A DNA stretch of 64,000 bases from positions 4,661,001 through 4,725,000 of the forward strand of contig NZ_JACBZM010000001.1 of assembly GCF_013408525.1 (NCBI RefSeq). Reading direction: 5' to 3'. Positions 7,737 to 15,405 of the stretch are shown here, in pieces. Each line of letters begins with the position of its first letter. Position 1 is the stretch's first letter. A program made the position numbers and the translations under genes. The DNA comes from Nocardioides aromaticivorans (GTDB lineage Bacteria > Actinomycetota > Actinomycetes > Propionibacteriales > Nocardioidaceae). The notes beneath the pieces were generated by a model, which was not told the DNA's origin, ran no database searches, and saw only the letters and a list, made by a program, of their open reading frames with translations.

Positions 7737-8012
7737 ATGCTCACCCTGACTGAGAACGCCTGCACGATCGTCAAGCAGATGACCGACACCCCCGATGCGG
7801 CCGAGTCTGCCGGCCTGCGCATCTCCGAGGCCGAGGCCGGCTTCGCCGTCACCGCGACCAACCAGCCACAGGCCGGGGACCAGGTCGTGGAGCAGGACGG
7901 GGCCACCGTCTACCTCGACAACAACGCCGCCGAGAAGCTAGACACGATGATCCTCGACGCAGGAGTGGACGACGCCGGCGCCGTGCAGTTCGGGCTGCTG
8001 GCGCAGGCCTGA
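7737..8012 (+). CDS. HesB/IscA-like (A-type fold) protein lacking the cluster-ligand cysteines
   Basis: A 91-residue protein with the A-type Fe-S carrier architecture: LTENACTIVKQM at the start, GLRISEAEAG, and a QVVEQDGATVYLDNNAAEKLDTMILD core equivalent to the region before the ligands. Normal A-type carriers end with CGCGxSF-like cysteines; here the C-terminus reads VDDAGAVQFGLLAQA and the only Cys is near the N-terminus. It therefore cannot carry a cluster in the usual way. AGAAGG before the ATG is the ribosome binding site. A 13-bp hairpin follows the stop. Its true role is unknown. Confidence 0.75.
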   Translation: MLTLTENACTIVKQMTDTPDAAESAGLRISEAEAGFAVTATNQPQAGDQVVEQDGATVYLDNNAAEKLDTMILDAGVDDAGAVQFGLLAQA

Positions 8013-8028
8013 CACCTCCCCCCAGGGC

Positions 8029-8058
8029 GAAGCCCGGGCGCTGCGGCGCCCGGGCTTC
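8029..8058 (+). terminator. Hairpin terminator after HesB-like gene
   Basis: GAAGCCCGGGCGC and its exact complement form a 13-bp stem with a 4-nt loop 16 bases after the stop codon; no U-tract follows. Confidence 0.55.
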
Positions 8059-8092
8059 GTCGTACCCGGGCACGGTCCGGGACACTGGTGCC

Positions 8093-8686
8093 ATGGAGCA
8101 GCTGAGGATCGCGTTCGTCACGGGCGTCACGCCGGACAAGTGGGCGCGGGTGTGGCGCGAGCGCAACCCGCGGATCCGGCTCGAGCTGCTGCCGATCGAG
8201 CAGGCCGACCAGCGCGCGGTGCTCGACGAGGGCATCGCCGACATGGTGCTGGCGCGACTCCCCGTCGACCTCGACTCCCCCACGCCCCTCCACTGCGTCC
8301 GCCTGTACGACGAGCTGCCGGTCGTGGTCGCCGGACGCGAGCACTTCGTGGCCGCCGTCGAGGAGCAGGACGTCGTCGCGCCCGACGACCTCGCCGACGA
8401 GCAGCTGGTGCTGCCGCACCCCAGCGGCTGGACGCCGGGCGTGCCGCAGCTCGACTTCCCGGCGATGACGGAGAAGGACGCGATCGAGGTGGCCGCCTCC
8501 GGCACCGGCGTGGTCATCGTCCCGATGTCGGTCGCCCGGCTGCACCACCGCAAGGACGTCGTGCACCGGGTCGTCGACCTGCCGCCGACCACGGTCGCCC
8601 TGCTCTGGCAGCGCGACGCCGACAGCCCGGTCCACCAGGACTTCGTCGGCGTCGTCCGCGGCCGGAAGCCCAGCAGCAGCCGCTGA
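8093..8686 (+). CDS. LysR substrate-binding-domain protein without DNA-binding domain
   Basis: A 197-residue protein that begins directly with the periplasmic-binding-like fold of LysR regulators (LRIAFVTGVTPDKW, DMVLARLP, LYDELPVVVAGREHF, IEVAASGTGVVIVPMSVAR). The N-terminal winged helix present in LysR regulators is missing, and no HTH is found upstream because the preceding gene ends 80 bases away. It may be a cytoplasmic ligand-binding protein or an antagonist of a full-length LysR protein; both are guesses. A weak -10 (GACACT) lies 6 nt before ATG. It converges with the nucleosidase gene. Confidence 0.7.
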   Translation: MEQLRIAFVTGVTPDKWARVWRERNPRIRLELLPIEQADQRAVLDEGIADMVLARLPVDLDSPTPLHCVRLYDELPVVVAGREHFVAAVEEQDVVAPDDLADEQLVLPHPSGWTPGVPQLDFPAMTEKDAIEVAASGTGVVIVPMSVARLHHRKDVVHRVVDLPPTTVALLWQRDADSPVHQDFVGVVRGRKPSSSR

Positions 8687-8688
8687 CC

Positions 8689-9237
8689 TCAGCCGAGGTT
8701 GGCCGCCACCCAGTCCCCGAGGACCCGGGCGCTGCGGTCGACCAGCGTCGCCCACTCGAGGGCGCCCTCGTCGGCGTTGTCGGAGACGTGCTTGACCAGC
8801 CGCACGGGCACCCCGAACTCGGCGGCGACGTAGGCGACCGCATAGCCCTCCATGTCGACCAGCTCGGCCTGCTCGGCCAGCCGCGCCCGGACGACCGGGT
8901 CGGTCACGAAGACGTCGCCCGTCGCGAGCACGGTGGCCGACGGTCCGACGGTGAGCCGCTCGCGCGGGTCGTAGCCGAGCGCGCGGATGGCGTCGGCGTT
9001 GATGTCGTGGTTGAGCACGGTGCCGACCTCGAACAGGCCGTCGACGTGGTCGTGCAGGGCACCGGCGGTGCCGATGTTGACGACCTCGAGGCCCGCCAGG
9101 TCGTCGTACGACGCCAGGCGGCGGGCCAGCGCCGTGGCGGCCGCGGTCTTCCCCATGCCGGTGACGAGGACGTCGAGACCGGCGGGCAGGTGGGCCGCCT
9201 CGGCCCGGGTGGCGGAGACGATCAGGTGGCGGGGCAC
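8689..9237 (-). CDS. Nucleosidase, MTA/SAH nucleosidase family
   Basis: A 182-residue member of the PNP/UDP phosphorylase superfamily. It shows VTGMGKTAAATALARRL, VVNIGTAGALHDHVDGLFEVGTV, HDINADAIRALG, and the nucleoside-binding LVDMEGYAVAYVA, where the Met-Glu pair binds the ribose in 5'-methylthioadenosine/SAH nucleosidases. The conserved VSDNADE supplies the catalytic-Asp region. It is shorter than typical MTANs (~230), with a compact N-terminus. The GTG start at 9237 is chosen because VPRHLIVSAT begins the fold and a TAGGTT box lies 7 nt upstream. Substrate could be MTA/SAH or futalosine-like. Confidence 0.75.
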   Translation of the reverse strand: MPRHLIVSATRAEAAHLPAGLDVLVTGMGKTAAATALARRLASYDDLAGLEVVNIGTAGALHDHVDGLFEVGTVLNHDINADAIRALGYDPRERLTVGPSATVLATGDVFVTDPVVRARLAEQAELVDMEGYAVAYVAAEFGVPVRLVKHVSDNADEGALEWATLVDRSARVLGDWVAANLG

Positions 9238-9244
9238 GGGCGCC

Positions 9245-9250
9245 AACCTA
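9245..9250 (-). promoter_or_regulatory. -10 box for nucleosidase
   Basis: TAGGTT lies 7 nt before GTG 9237 and argues against longer upstream starts. Confidence 0.5.
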
Positions 9251-9368
9251 GGGCACCGCGGCCCGTGACCTGATCCGGTAACAGTGTGACTCGATGTCGC
9301 ATTCACCGTTGCACCCACGCAAGGAGGTTCCGTCTCGGGAACCATCACCTCGATGGAAGGACACATCC

Positions 9369-9977
9369 ATGCGCACCATGAAGCGTGCCTCCGCAGCGGC
9401 GGCCGTCGCCCTGCTCGCCCTCGCCCTCGGCGCCTGCTCGGACGCCAAGGACGCCGCGGACAAGGCTGCGGACGACGCCAGGGAGAAGGCCGGCGAAGCC
9501 GGCTCCTCGCTCGCGGCCGATGCCTCGGACAAGGCCGGGAGCGCCCTCTCCGACGCGACCGCCGGGGACGACAGCTCGGCGACGTCCGGCACCGGCGGCT
9601 CCGGCGGTACGGGCGACGCGTCCGCGACGGACGGCTCGGCGGGCTCGGGCGACGTCGGAGGCATCGCCCTCGACCTGGGCGAGTTCGCGACGGACCCCTC
9701 GGCGAAGGCGGTCGGCGAGTTCTACAGCGCTCGCGAGGAGGTCCGCGGCGGGGGCGACAGCGCGGCCCTCGAGGCCGTCACCGGCGCCGACCACTTCCAG
9801 GACGTGCTGGCGTGGGCCGAGAGCCACCCGTCGACGGGATCCTTCAGCGTCGTCGTGACCGCGGTCGACGGCTCGTCGGTCAGCGCCTGCGTGGGCGAGG
9901 ACGGCGAGGGCCCACGCGTCCTGACGGTCGAGGACGGCAAGGTCACCGGCAACGCCCGCGGCGACTTCGACTGCTGA
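9369..9977 (+). CDS. Secreted lipoprotein, function unknown
   Basis: A 202-residue protein. Residues 1-24 form a lipoprotein signal peptide ending in the lipobox LALGAC, so the mature protein is probably anchored through Cys. It is followed by an Ala/Asp/Lys-rich segment (KDAADKAADDAREKAGEAG) that could be helical, a Ser/Thr/Gly linker, and a globular C-terminal domain of ~110 residues (LGEFATDPSAKAVGEFYSAREEV ... VSACVGEDGEGPRVLTVEDGKV) with two Cys that may form a disulphide. GGAAGGA precedes the ATG. No family recognised. Confidence 0.65.
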   Translation: MRTMKRASAAAAVALLALALGACSDAKDAADKAADDAREKAGEAGSSLAADASDKAGSALSDATAGDDSSATSGTGGSGGTGDASATDGSAGSGDVGGIALDLGEFATDPSAKAVGEFYSAREEVRGGGDSAALEAVTGADHFQDVLAWAESHPSTGSFSVVVTAVDGSSVSACVGEDGEGPRVLTVEDGKVTGNARGDFDC

Positions 9978-10057
9978 TCCCCCGACCGCGGCCCGTCACC
10001 TTCCTGCTGGTGGCGGGCCGCCGCCGTCGGTCCGCCGCGATCGGTGAGGATGGTCCG

Positions 10058-11080
10058 ATGAGGACCGCACGTGCCGTGGCCCCCGGCCGGGTCAACCTGA
10101 TCGGCGAGCACACCGACTACAACCGCGGCCTGTGCCTGCCGTTCGCGATCCCGCTCGCCACGACCGCCACGGTGAGCGCCCGGGACGACGACCGGCTGCG
10201 CATCGCGAGCGACCGCGGGGAGCCGTGGGAGGGCGTGCGCGGCGAGCGCCCGGCCGGCTGGGCGTCGTACGTCGCCGGGGTGCTGTGGGCGCTCGAGGAG
10301 GCCGGCTGGGAGCTTCCGGGCCTCGACATCTCGCTCTCCTCCACCATCCCGCTGGGTGGTGGCTTGTCCAGCTCCGCGGCGCTCGAGTGCGCGGTCGCCG
10401 TGGCCCTCGCCGGCCTGCTGCACGAACCGCTCGACCGGGCCGCGCGGCTCGACCTTGCCGAGGCCTGCCGCCGCGCCGAGACCGAGTACGTCGGCGCGCC
10501 GACCGGTGGAGTCGACCAGCTCGCCAGCCTCCTCGCCACCGAGGGACACGGCGTCCTCGTCGACTTCGCCGACCCCGCCGCGCCCGCGGCGACGAACGTC
10601 CCCCTCGACCTCGACGCGGCGGGCCTCACGATCCTGGTCACCGACACCGGCGTGCGGCACTCGCTCGCAGACGGCGACGGCGGCTACGCGCAGCGCCGGG
10701 CGGAGGCGGAGGCGGGCGATCCGCGGCGGTGGCGCCACATCGACTCCGAGAACGAGCGGGTCCGCGCCACCGTGCAGGCCGTCGAGACGGGTGACTGGGC
10801 GGCGGTCGGCCGGCTGCTGACGGCCTCCCACGTCTCCCTGCGCGACGACTACGAGGTGTCCTGCCGCGAGCTCGACGTCACCGTCGATGCCGCTCTCGCC
10901 GCCGGCGCGCTGGGCGCCCGGATGACCGGTGGTGGCTTCGGCGGCTGTGCGATCTCGCTGGTGCCGACCGCGGGCGCCGCGGCGCTCAGGGCTGCCGTCG
11001 ACCGGGCCTATGCGGCCCAGGACTGGGCACCGCCGGTCCACCACGAGGTGCAGCCGTCCGCGGGCGCGCGCCTGCTCTGA
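10058..11080 (+). CDS. galK: Galactokinase
   Basis: A 340-residue GHMP kinase that phosphorylates galactose to galactose 1-phosphate (Leloir pathway). The galactokinase signature GRVNLIGEHTDYN is at residues 10-22. The ATP-binding GGGLSSSAA is at 100-108, and the catalytic Asp is D153 in GGVDQ. The C-terminal GARMTGGGFGGCAISLV motif is present. It is shorter than usual (about 380-390 residues): the segment between RRAEAEAG and HIDSENERV, which normally contains an LRDV helix, is missing about 30 residues. No other Leloir genes are adjacent. A GAGGAT box lies 6 nt before ATG. Confidence 0.9.
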   Translation: MRTARAVAPGRVNLIGEHTDYNRGLCLPFAIPLATTATVSARDDDRLRIASDRGEPWEGVRGERPAGWASYVAGVLWALEEAGWELPGLDISLSSTIPLGGGLSSSAALECAVAVALAGLLHEPLDRAARLDLAEACRRAETEYVGAPTGGVDQLASLLATEGHGVLVDFADPAAPAATNVPLDLDAAGLTILVTDTGVRHSLADGDGGYAQRRAEAEAGDPRRWRHIDSENERVRATVQAVETGDWAAVGRLLTASHVSLRDDYEVSCRELDVTVDAALAAGALGARMTGGGFGGCAISLVPTAGAAALRAAVDRAYAAQDWAPPVHHEVQPSAGARLL

Positions 11081-11099
11081 CCCGCGGGGCCCGACGCGA

Positions 11100-11131
11100 A
11101 CGGGCCCGCCTCCGGTCGGAGACGGGCCCGT
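11100..11131. terminator. Bidirectional terminator between galK and acyl-CoA dehydrogenase
   Basis: ACGGGCCCGCCTCCG pairs with CGGAGACGGGCCCGT (15 bp, one G-U) around a 2-nt loop between convergent genes. Confidence 0.65.
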
Positions 11132-11148
11132 GCAGCGAGCGGGTCAGC

Positions 11149-12366
11149 TCACTTCAGCTCGGAGCTCGACAGGCCGAGGATCCGGCGCGCCACGATCAGC
11201 TGTTGAATCTGCTGGGTGCCCTCGAAGATGTCGAGGATCTTGGAGTCGCGGGCCCACTTCTCGAGCAGCTCCTCCTCGCTGTAGCCCACCGATGCGCACA
11301 GCTCGACGCAGGAGAGCGTCACGTCGGAGCCGACGCGGCCGGCCTTCGCCTTGGCCATCGAGGCCTCCAGCGAGTTGGGCTTGCGGTTGTCCGCCATCCA
11401 CGCGGCCTGGAGGGTGAGCAGGCGGCCCGCCTCCCAGTCCGACTCCAGCTGGAGGAACTTCGCCGCGGCAGCGGACTGCAGGATCGCCGGCTTGTCGTAG
11501 TCGACCTCGACACCGGCCTCCTTGAGCAGGTCGCGGGTGAGGTCGAGGGACGCACGGGCGCAGCCCACGGCCATCGCGGCCACGAGCGGACGGGTGTTGT
11601 CGAAGGTCGCCATCGCACCGGCGAAGCCCTGCTCGACGTTGATCTCCGGCGAGCCGAGGAGGTTCTCCTTCGGGACGCGGGCGTCGGTGAAGGTGATGAC
11701 GGCGGTGTCGGAGGCCCGGATGCCGAGCTTCTCCTCGAGCCGCTCCACCTTCACGCCCGGCGTGCCCTTCTCGACCACGAACGACTTGATCGCCGCGCGG
11801 CCCAGGGACTTGTCGAGCGTCGCCCAGACCACGATGCAGTCGGAGCGCTCGCCGGAGGTGACGAAGATCTTCTCGCCGTTGATGACGTACTCGTCGCCGT
11901 CGAGGACCGCGGTGGTCGAGATGGCGGCCGAGTCGGAGCCGAACGACGGCTCGGTGATCGCCATCGAGGCCCAGCGGCCCTTGAAGCGCTCGAGCTGCTC
12001 GTCGTTGGCGACGGAGGCGATGGCGGAGTTGCCGAGGCCCTGGCGGGGCATCGACAGCAGCAGGCCGGTGTCGCCCCAGCACATCTCGGCGACCGAGGTC
12101 ACCGACGCGAGGTTGGCGCCGTTCTTGACCTTGCCCTTCTCCTCGTCACCGGCGTCGCGACGGACACCGGTCGCGCCGGCACCCTCGCTCGCGCCGGACT
12201 CGGAGAGCCCGTCGATCATCGCCGCGAGCATGTCGAGCTCCTTGGGGTACTCGTGCTCGGCGATGTCGTACTTGCGGGAGATCGGTCGCAGCATGTTCAT
12301 CGCGACCTGGTGGGCCTGGTCGACCAGCGCCCGGTGCTTCTTGGGGACTTCCAGGTTGATCGCCAT
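11149..12366 (-). CDS. Acyl-CoA dehydrogenase (second gene of coupled pair)
   Basis: A 405-residue flavoprotein of the acyl-CoA dehydrogenase family, which oxidises acyl-CoA to trans-2-enoyl-CoA. Seen motifs are MAITEPSFGSDSAAI (FAD/substrate loop), FVTSGERSDCIVVWA, and the catalytic-Glu segment FEGTQQIQQLIVARR with E382. Its ATG overlaps the stop of the upstream dehydrogenase as TGATG, so the two are translated together and may form a heteromeric enzyme. Size and order (about 454 then 405 residues) recall mycobacterial FadE24-FadE23, a family-level guess. A terminator hairpin follows. Confidence 0.85.
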   Translation of the reverse strand: MAINLEVPKKHRALVDQAHQVAMNMLRPISRKYDIAEHEYPKELDMLAAMIDGLSESGASEGAGATGVRRDAGDEEKGKVKNGANLASVTSVAEMCWGDTGLLLSMPRQGLGNSAIASVANDEQLERFKGRWASMAITEPSFGSDSAAISTTAVLDGDEYVINGEKIFVTSGERSDCIVVWATLDKSLGRAAIKSFVVEKGTPGVKVERLEEKLGIRASDTAVITFTDARVPKENLLGSPEINVEQGFAGAMATFDNTRPLVAAMAVGCARASLDLTRDLLKEAGVEVDYDKPAILQSAAAAKFLQLESDWEAGRLLTLQAAWMADNRKPNSLEASMAKAKAGRVGSDVTLSCVELCASVGYSEEELLEKWARDSKILDIFEGTQQIQQLIVARRILGLSSSELK

Positions 12367-13730
12367 CAGACGAGCACCGTTCCTTCCATGATCCCGATGG
12401 CACGCAGGTCGCGGTACCACCGCTCGACCGGGTGCTCCTTGACGAACCCGTGGCCACCGAGCAGCTGGACGCCGTCGAGGCCGATCTGCATGCCCTTGTC
12501 GGTGCAGGCCTTGCGGGCCAGCGCGACCTCGCGGGAGAAGTCCTTGCCAGCCGCGGCGCGCGAGGCGGCGCGGTAGGTCAGCAGGCGCATGCCCTGCAGC
12601 TCGATCGCGATGTTGGCGACCATGAAGGCCACCGACTGGCGGTTGGCGATCGGCTCGCCGAACGCCTCACGCTCCTTGACGTAGGGCGTCACGTAGTCGA
12701 GCACGGCCTGGCCGGTGCCGATCGCGAGCGCACACCACGCGAGGCGCGAGAGCCGCACGCACTCGGTGTACGTCGACCCGTCGGTCTCGCCGAGCACGGC
12801 GTCCGCCGGGACCTTCACGTCCTCGAGGACCAGCTTGGTCATCGACGCGGCGCGCACACCCATGGCCGGGTCGCCCTCGACGGACAGGCCCTCGGTCGAG
12901 GACTCCACGAGGAACAGGACCGGCTTGCCGTCGAGGCTCGCGCCCACGATGAACAGCTCGGCGTGGTCGCCGCGGGCGACCAGGCTCTTCGTGCCGTTGA
13001 GGACGTAGCCGTCGCCCGACTTCGTCGCGGTGGTCGACGGGCTGAGCACGTCGAAGAGCACGGTGGGCTCGTTGAGCGCCAGCGCGGCCGCCGGCACCTC
13101 GTCACCCGTGAACGCCGGCAGGTAGGTCTGCTGCTGGGCGTCGGTGCCCCACAGGCCGATCGCGGTGGCGACCGAGCCCGGGGCGAGCGTCGCCACGGCG
13201 AGACCCATGTCGCCCTTGGCGAGCGCCTCCGCGACGAGCGTGCCGGCCATGGCCGAGCGTTCCTCCGAGACACCGCCGAGCGACTCCGGCACGCCGAGGA
13301 TCGGCAGGCCGATCTCGAGGCTGGCCTTGAGCAGGTCGTCGGGCGCGGAGCACGCCTTGTCGGCCTCGAACGCTGCGGGCCGCACGACCTCCTCGGCGAA
13401 CTCGTTGACGACGTCGACGAGCATCTGCTCGTCCTCACCCGGGGTGAGGTCGAAGACGCCGCTCGCGGCGGCCGCGGTCGGGCGCGTGCCCGGCTGGCCC
13501 TTCTTGCCGGCCTTGGCGAAGGTCCGGCTCGCGTTGGTCATGGTCTTGAACCCGGTCCGGGTCACGGAGAAGACGGCCTGCTCGGCGGGCTTGCGGAGGC
13601 GGACCTTGTCGAGGAGGTCGGTCTGGGCGAGCCGGTTGAGGCCGGCCACCAGGTAGCCGATGGGGTCGCGGCTCTCGGAGCTCGGCACCCCGTGCTTGCC
13701 ACCCGGCTTGAGGTTGCTGATCAGGGACAT
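12366..13730 (-). CDS. Acyl-CoA dehydrogenase (first gene of coupled pair), C-terminally short
   Basis: A 454-residue acyl-CoA dehydrogenase-family protein with an N-terminal extension of about 90 residues (LISNLKPGG, RDPIGYLVAGLNRLAQ) before the usual domain. Conserved parts include AALALNEPTVLFD (in place of the usual MTEP), LNGTKSLVARGDHAELF, and HPVERWYRDLRAIGIMEGTVLV at the end. The catalytic Glu would be E449, but only five residues follow it, so the terminal helix of normal enzymes is absent. The missing C-terminus and non-standard MTEP suggest it needs its downstream partner. ATG 13730 is preceded by a -10 box and a palindrome. Confidence 0.8.
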   Translation of the reverse strand: MSLISNLKPGGKHGVPSSESRDPIGYLVAGLNRLAQTDLLDKVRLRKPAEQAVFSVTRTGFKTMTNASRTFAKAGKKGQPGTRPTAAAASGVFDLTPGEDEQMLVDVVNEFAEEVVRPAAFEADKACSAPDDLLKASLEIGLPILGVPESLGGVSEERSAMAGTLVAEALAKGDMGLAVATLAPGSVATAIGLWGTDAQQQTYLPAFTGDEVPAAALALNEPTVLFDVLSPSTTATKSGDGYVLNGTKSLVARGDHAELFIVGASLDGKPVLFLVESSTEGLSVEGDPAMGVRAASMTKLVLEDVKVPADAVLGETDGSTYTECVRLSRLAWCALAIGTGQAVLDYVTPYVKEREAFGEPIANRQSVAFMVANIAIELQGMRLLTYRAASRAAAGKDFSREVALARKACTDKGMQIGLDGVQLLGGHGFVKEHPVERWYRDLRAIGIMEGTVLV

Positions 13731-13736
13731 GCCCTA

Positions 13737-13742
13737 AATGTA
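13737..13742 (-). promoter_or_regulatory. -10 box for acyl-CoA dehydrogenase pair
   Basis: TACATT lies 6 nt before the ATG at 13730 and is covered by the operator-like palindrome at 13739-13755. Confidence 0.5.
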
Positions 13743-13755
13743 ACTGTGAGTTACA
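13739..13755. promoter_or_regulatory. Operator-like palindrome over the fadE-pair promoter
   Basis: TGTAAC-TGTGA-GTTACA, perfect 6-bp arms with a 5-bp spacer, overlaps the -10 box. The layout fits repression by a TetR-type fatty-acid or acyl-CoA regulator; the regulator is not in the window. Confidence 0.55.
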
Positions 13756-13814
13756 CATTGCGCTACACGTGGGGTGACATCGATCCCTGTGATCTGCGTT
13801 GCGGCGCTCACACC

Positions 13815-13820
13815 TAGAGT
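13815..13820 (+). promoter_or_regulatory. -10 box for peptide deformylase
   Basis: TAGAGT lies 7 nt before the ATG at 13828. Confidence 0.5.
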
Positions 13821-13827
13821 TGGCGCC

Positions 13828-14448
13828 ATGGCGTGGGGCAAGGCGGATGACCAGGGGACCGACGAGACGGGCGAGGTCGTCCACGCGCCGTACGGGCCTC
13901 TCCCCCGGGGCGGCAACGTCCGCCCGATGACCCGGTGGGGCACTCCGGTCATGCACCGGCCGCAGGCGAAGGTCACCGTGTTCGACGACGCGCTGCGGGC
14001 GCTCGCCGCCGACATGGTCGCCACGATGTACGCCGCTGAGGGCGTGGGGCTCGCGGCGTGCCAGATCGGCGAGGACGTCGCCATGTTCGTCATGGACTGT
14101 CCCGACGCGGCCGGCGAGCGCTGGATGGGCGTCGTGTGCAACCCGGTCGTCCACCTGCCGGAGGGCAGGGACCGGGTGCTCGACGACAGCCCGGAGGGGT
14201 GCCTGTCCTTCCCCGGGGCCTTCGTCGACTGCGCCCGCCCCGACCACGCCGTCGTCGAGGGCGTCGGCCTCGACGGCCAGCCGGTCCGCTTCGAGGGCGA
14301 CGGGCTGCTGGCCAAGTGCCTGCAGCACGAGACCGACCACACGCTCGGCACGGTCTTCGGCGACCGGCTCTCGGCGCGCTCGATGAAGAAGCTGCGCAAG
14401 CAGCACGACGCCGCCGCGGAGGACTACCCCGCGGAGTGGCCGACCTGA
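13828..14448 (+). CDS. def: Peptide deformylase
   Basis: A 206-residue metallohydrolase that removes the N-formyl group from nascent proteins. All three motifs are present: GVGLAACQIG (GxGxAAxQ), EGCLSFP with the metal-binding Cys, and QHETDHTLG (HExxH). A ~35-residue N-terminal extension (KADDQGTDETGEVVHAPYGP) precedes the RPMTRWGTPVMH start of the fold, and a Lys-rich C-terminus (SMKKLRKQHDAA) follows. The gene stands apart from fmt or other translation genes, so it may be a second deformylase. The start is set by the TAGAGT box. Confidence 0.9.
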   Translation: MAWGKADDQGTDETGEVVHAPYGPLPRGGNVRPMTRWGTPVMHRPQAKVTVFDDALRALAADMVATMYAAEGVGLAACQIGEDVAMFVMDCPDAAGERWMGVVCNPVVHLPEGRDRVLDDSPEGCLSFPGAFVDCARPDHAVVEGVGLDGQPVRFEGDGLLAKCLQHETDHTLGTVFGDRLSARSMKKLRKQHDAAAEDYPAEWPT

Positions 14449-14465
14449 CGCACCCGCGCTGCGGG

Positions 14466-14471
14466 TAGCGT
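14466..14471 (+). promoter_or_regulatory. -10 box for esterase gene
   Basis: TAGCGT lies 6 nt before the ATG at 14478. Confidence 0.55.
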
Positions 14472-14477
14472 GCGGCC

Positions 14478-15392
14478 ATGCCCGTGGACGCCCAGCTCGC
14501 TCCCCTCCTCCAGATGATCGAGGCGGGGACCCCCATGAACACGCTCACCCCGGCCGAGGCACGCGACGCGTTCCGCAAGCTGACCGTCGACTTCCGCCCG
14601 CCGGGCACGCTGCCCGAGGTCGCGTCGGTCGCGGACGGCACGGTCGCGGGCGCGGAGGGTCCGCTCCCAGCCCGGGTCTACCGGCCGGCGGCCGAGGGAC
14701 CGGTGCCGACGGTGGTCCTGCTCCACGGCGGCGGCTTCGTGATCGGCGACCTCGACACGCACGAGGCGATGGCCCGCGCGATCTGCAGGGGCACCGACTC
14801 CGTCGTCGTCGCGGTCGACTACCGCCTCGCGCCGGAGGCGAAGTTCCCTGCCGCCGCCGAGGACGCCATCGCCGCGGTCCGCGACGTCCAGGCCCGCATC
14901 GCCGAGTACGGCGGGAGCGACGTCCTCGCCGTCGCCGGCGACTCGGCCGGAGGCAACCTGTCGGCCGTGGCCGCGCAGCACGTGCCCGGCATCGCCGCCC
15001 AGCTCCTCGTCTACCCGGCGACGGACGTGCTCGGCGCCTACGCCTCGCGCGACGAGAACGCGACCGGCTACTTCCTCGACCAGCCGACCCTGATCTGGTT
15101 CATCGGCCACTACGCCGACACCGCGGAGGACCTGAATGACCCGAAGATCTCCCCGCTGCACGGCACGCTCGAGGGCCAGCCGCCGGCGGTCGTGGTCACC
15201 GCCGAGTTCGACCCGCTCCGCGACGAGGGCATCGCGTACGCCGATGCGCTGGCGGCCGCAGGGGTGCCCGTGCACCAGACGACGTACCCGGGGCTGATCC
15301 ACGGGTTCTTCGACATGGGGCCGTGGTCGGCCGCCTGCCAGCAGGCGATCGACGAGACGATCGCGCGGTTCCGGGAGCTGCTCCGCCCCTGA
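14478..15392 (+). CDS. Alpha/beta hydrolase, hormone-sensitive-lipase family esterase
   Basis: A 304-residue cytoplasmic carboxylesterase-like protein. The oxyanion-hole motif HGGGF (in LLHGGGFVIGDLDTH) and the nucleophile elbow GDSAGG define the HSL (bacterial family IV) esterases. The acid residue is the Asp in EFDPLRDEG and the catalytic His is in GLIHGFFDM. The YRLAPEAKFPAA segment is typical of the family. There is no signal peptide. Short acyl esters are the likely substrates. It converges with the CMD-family gene with 13 bases between stops. Confidence 0.9.
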   Translation: MPVDAQLAPLLQMIEAGTPMNTLTPAEARDAFRKLTVDFRPPGTLPEVASVADGTVAGAEGPLPARVYRPAAEGPVPTVVLLHGGGFVIGDLDTHEAMARAICRGTDSVVVAVDYRLAPEAKFPAAAEDAIAAVRDVQARIAEYGGSDVLAVAGDSAGGNLSAVAAQHVPGIAAQLLVYPATDVLGAYASRDENATGYFLDQPTLIWFIGHYADTAEDLNDPKISPLHGTLEGQPPAVVVTAEFDPLRDEGIAYADALAAAGVPVHQTTYPGLIHGFFDMGPWSAACQQAIDETIARFRELLRP

Positions 15393-15405
15393 CGGGTGGC
15401 GCTGC

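Noticed and set aside
7499..7906. Open frames running through the tRNA gene
   Set aside because: They cross the tRNA-Leu gene and its promoter, contain no domain, and are chance frames.
12578..13438. Arg/Ser-rich open frames opposite the dehydrogenase genes
   Set aside because: They are frame shadows with biased composition and no recognisable protein.
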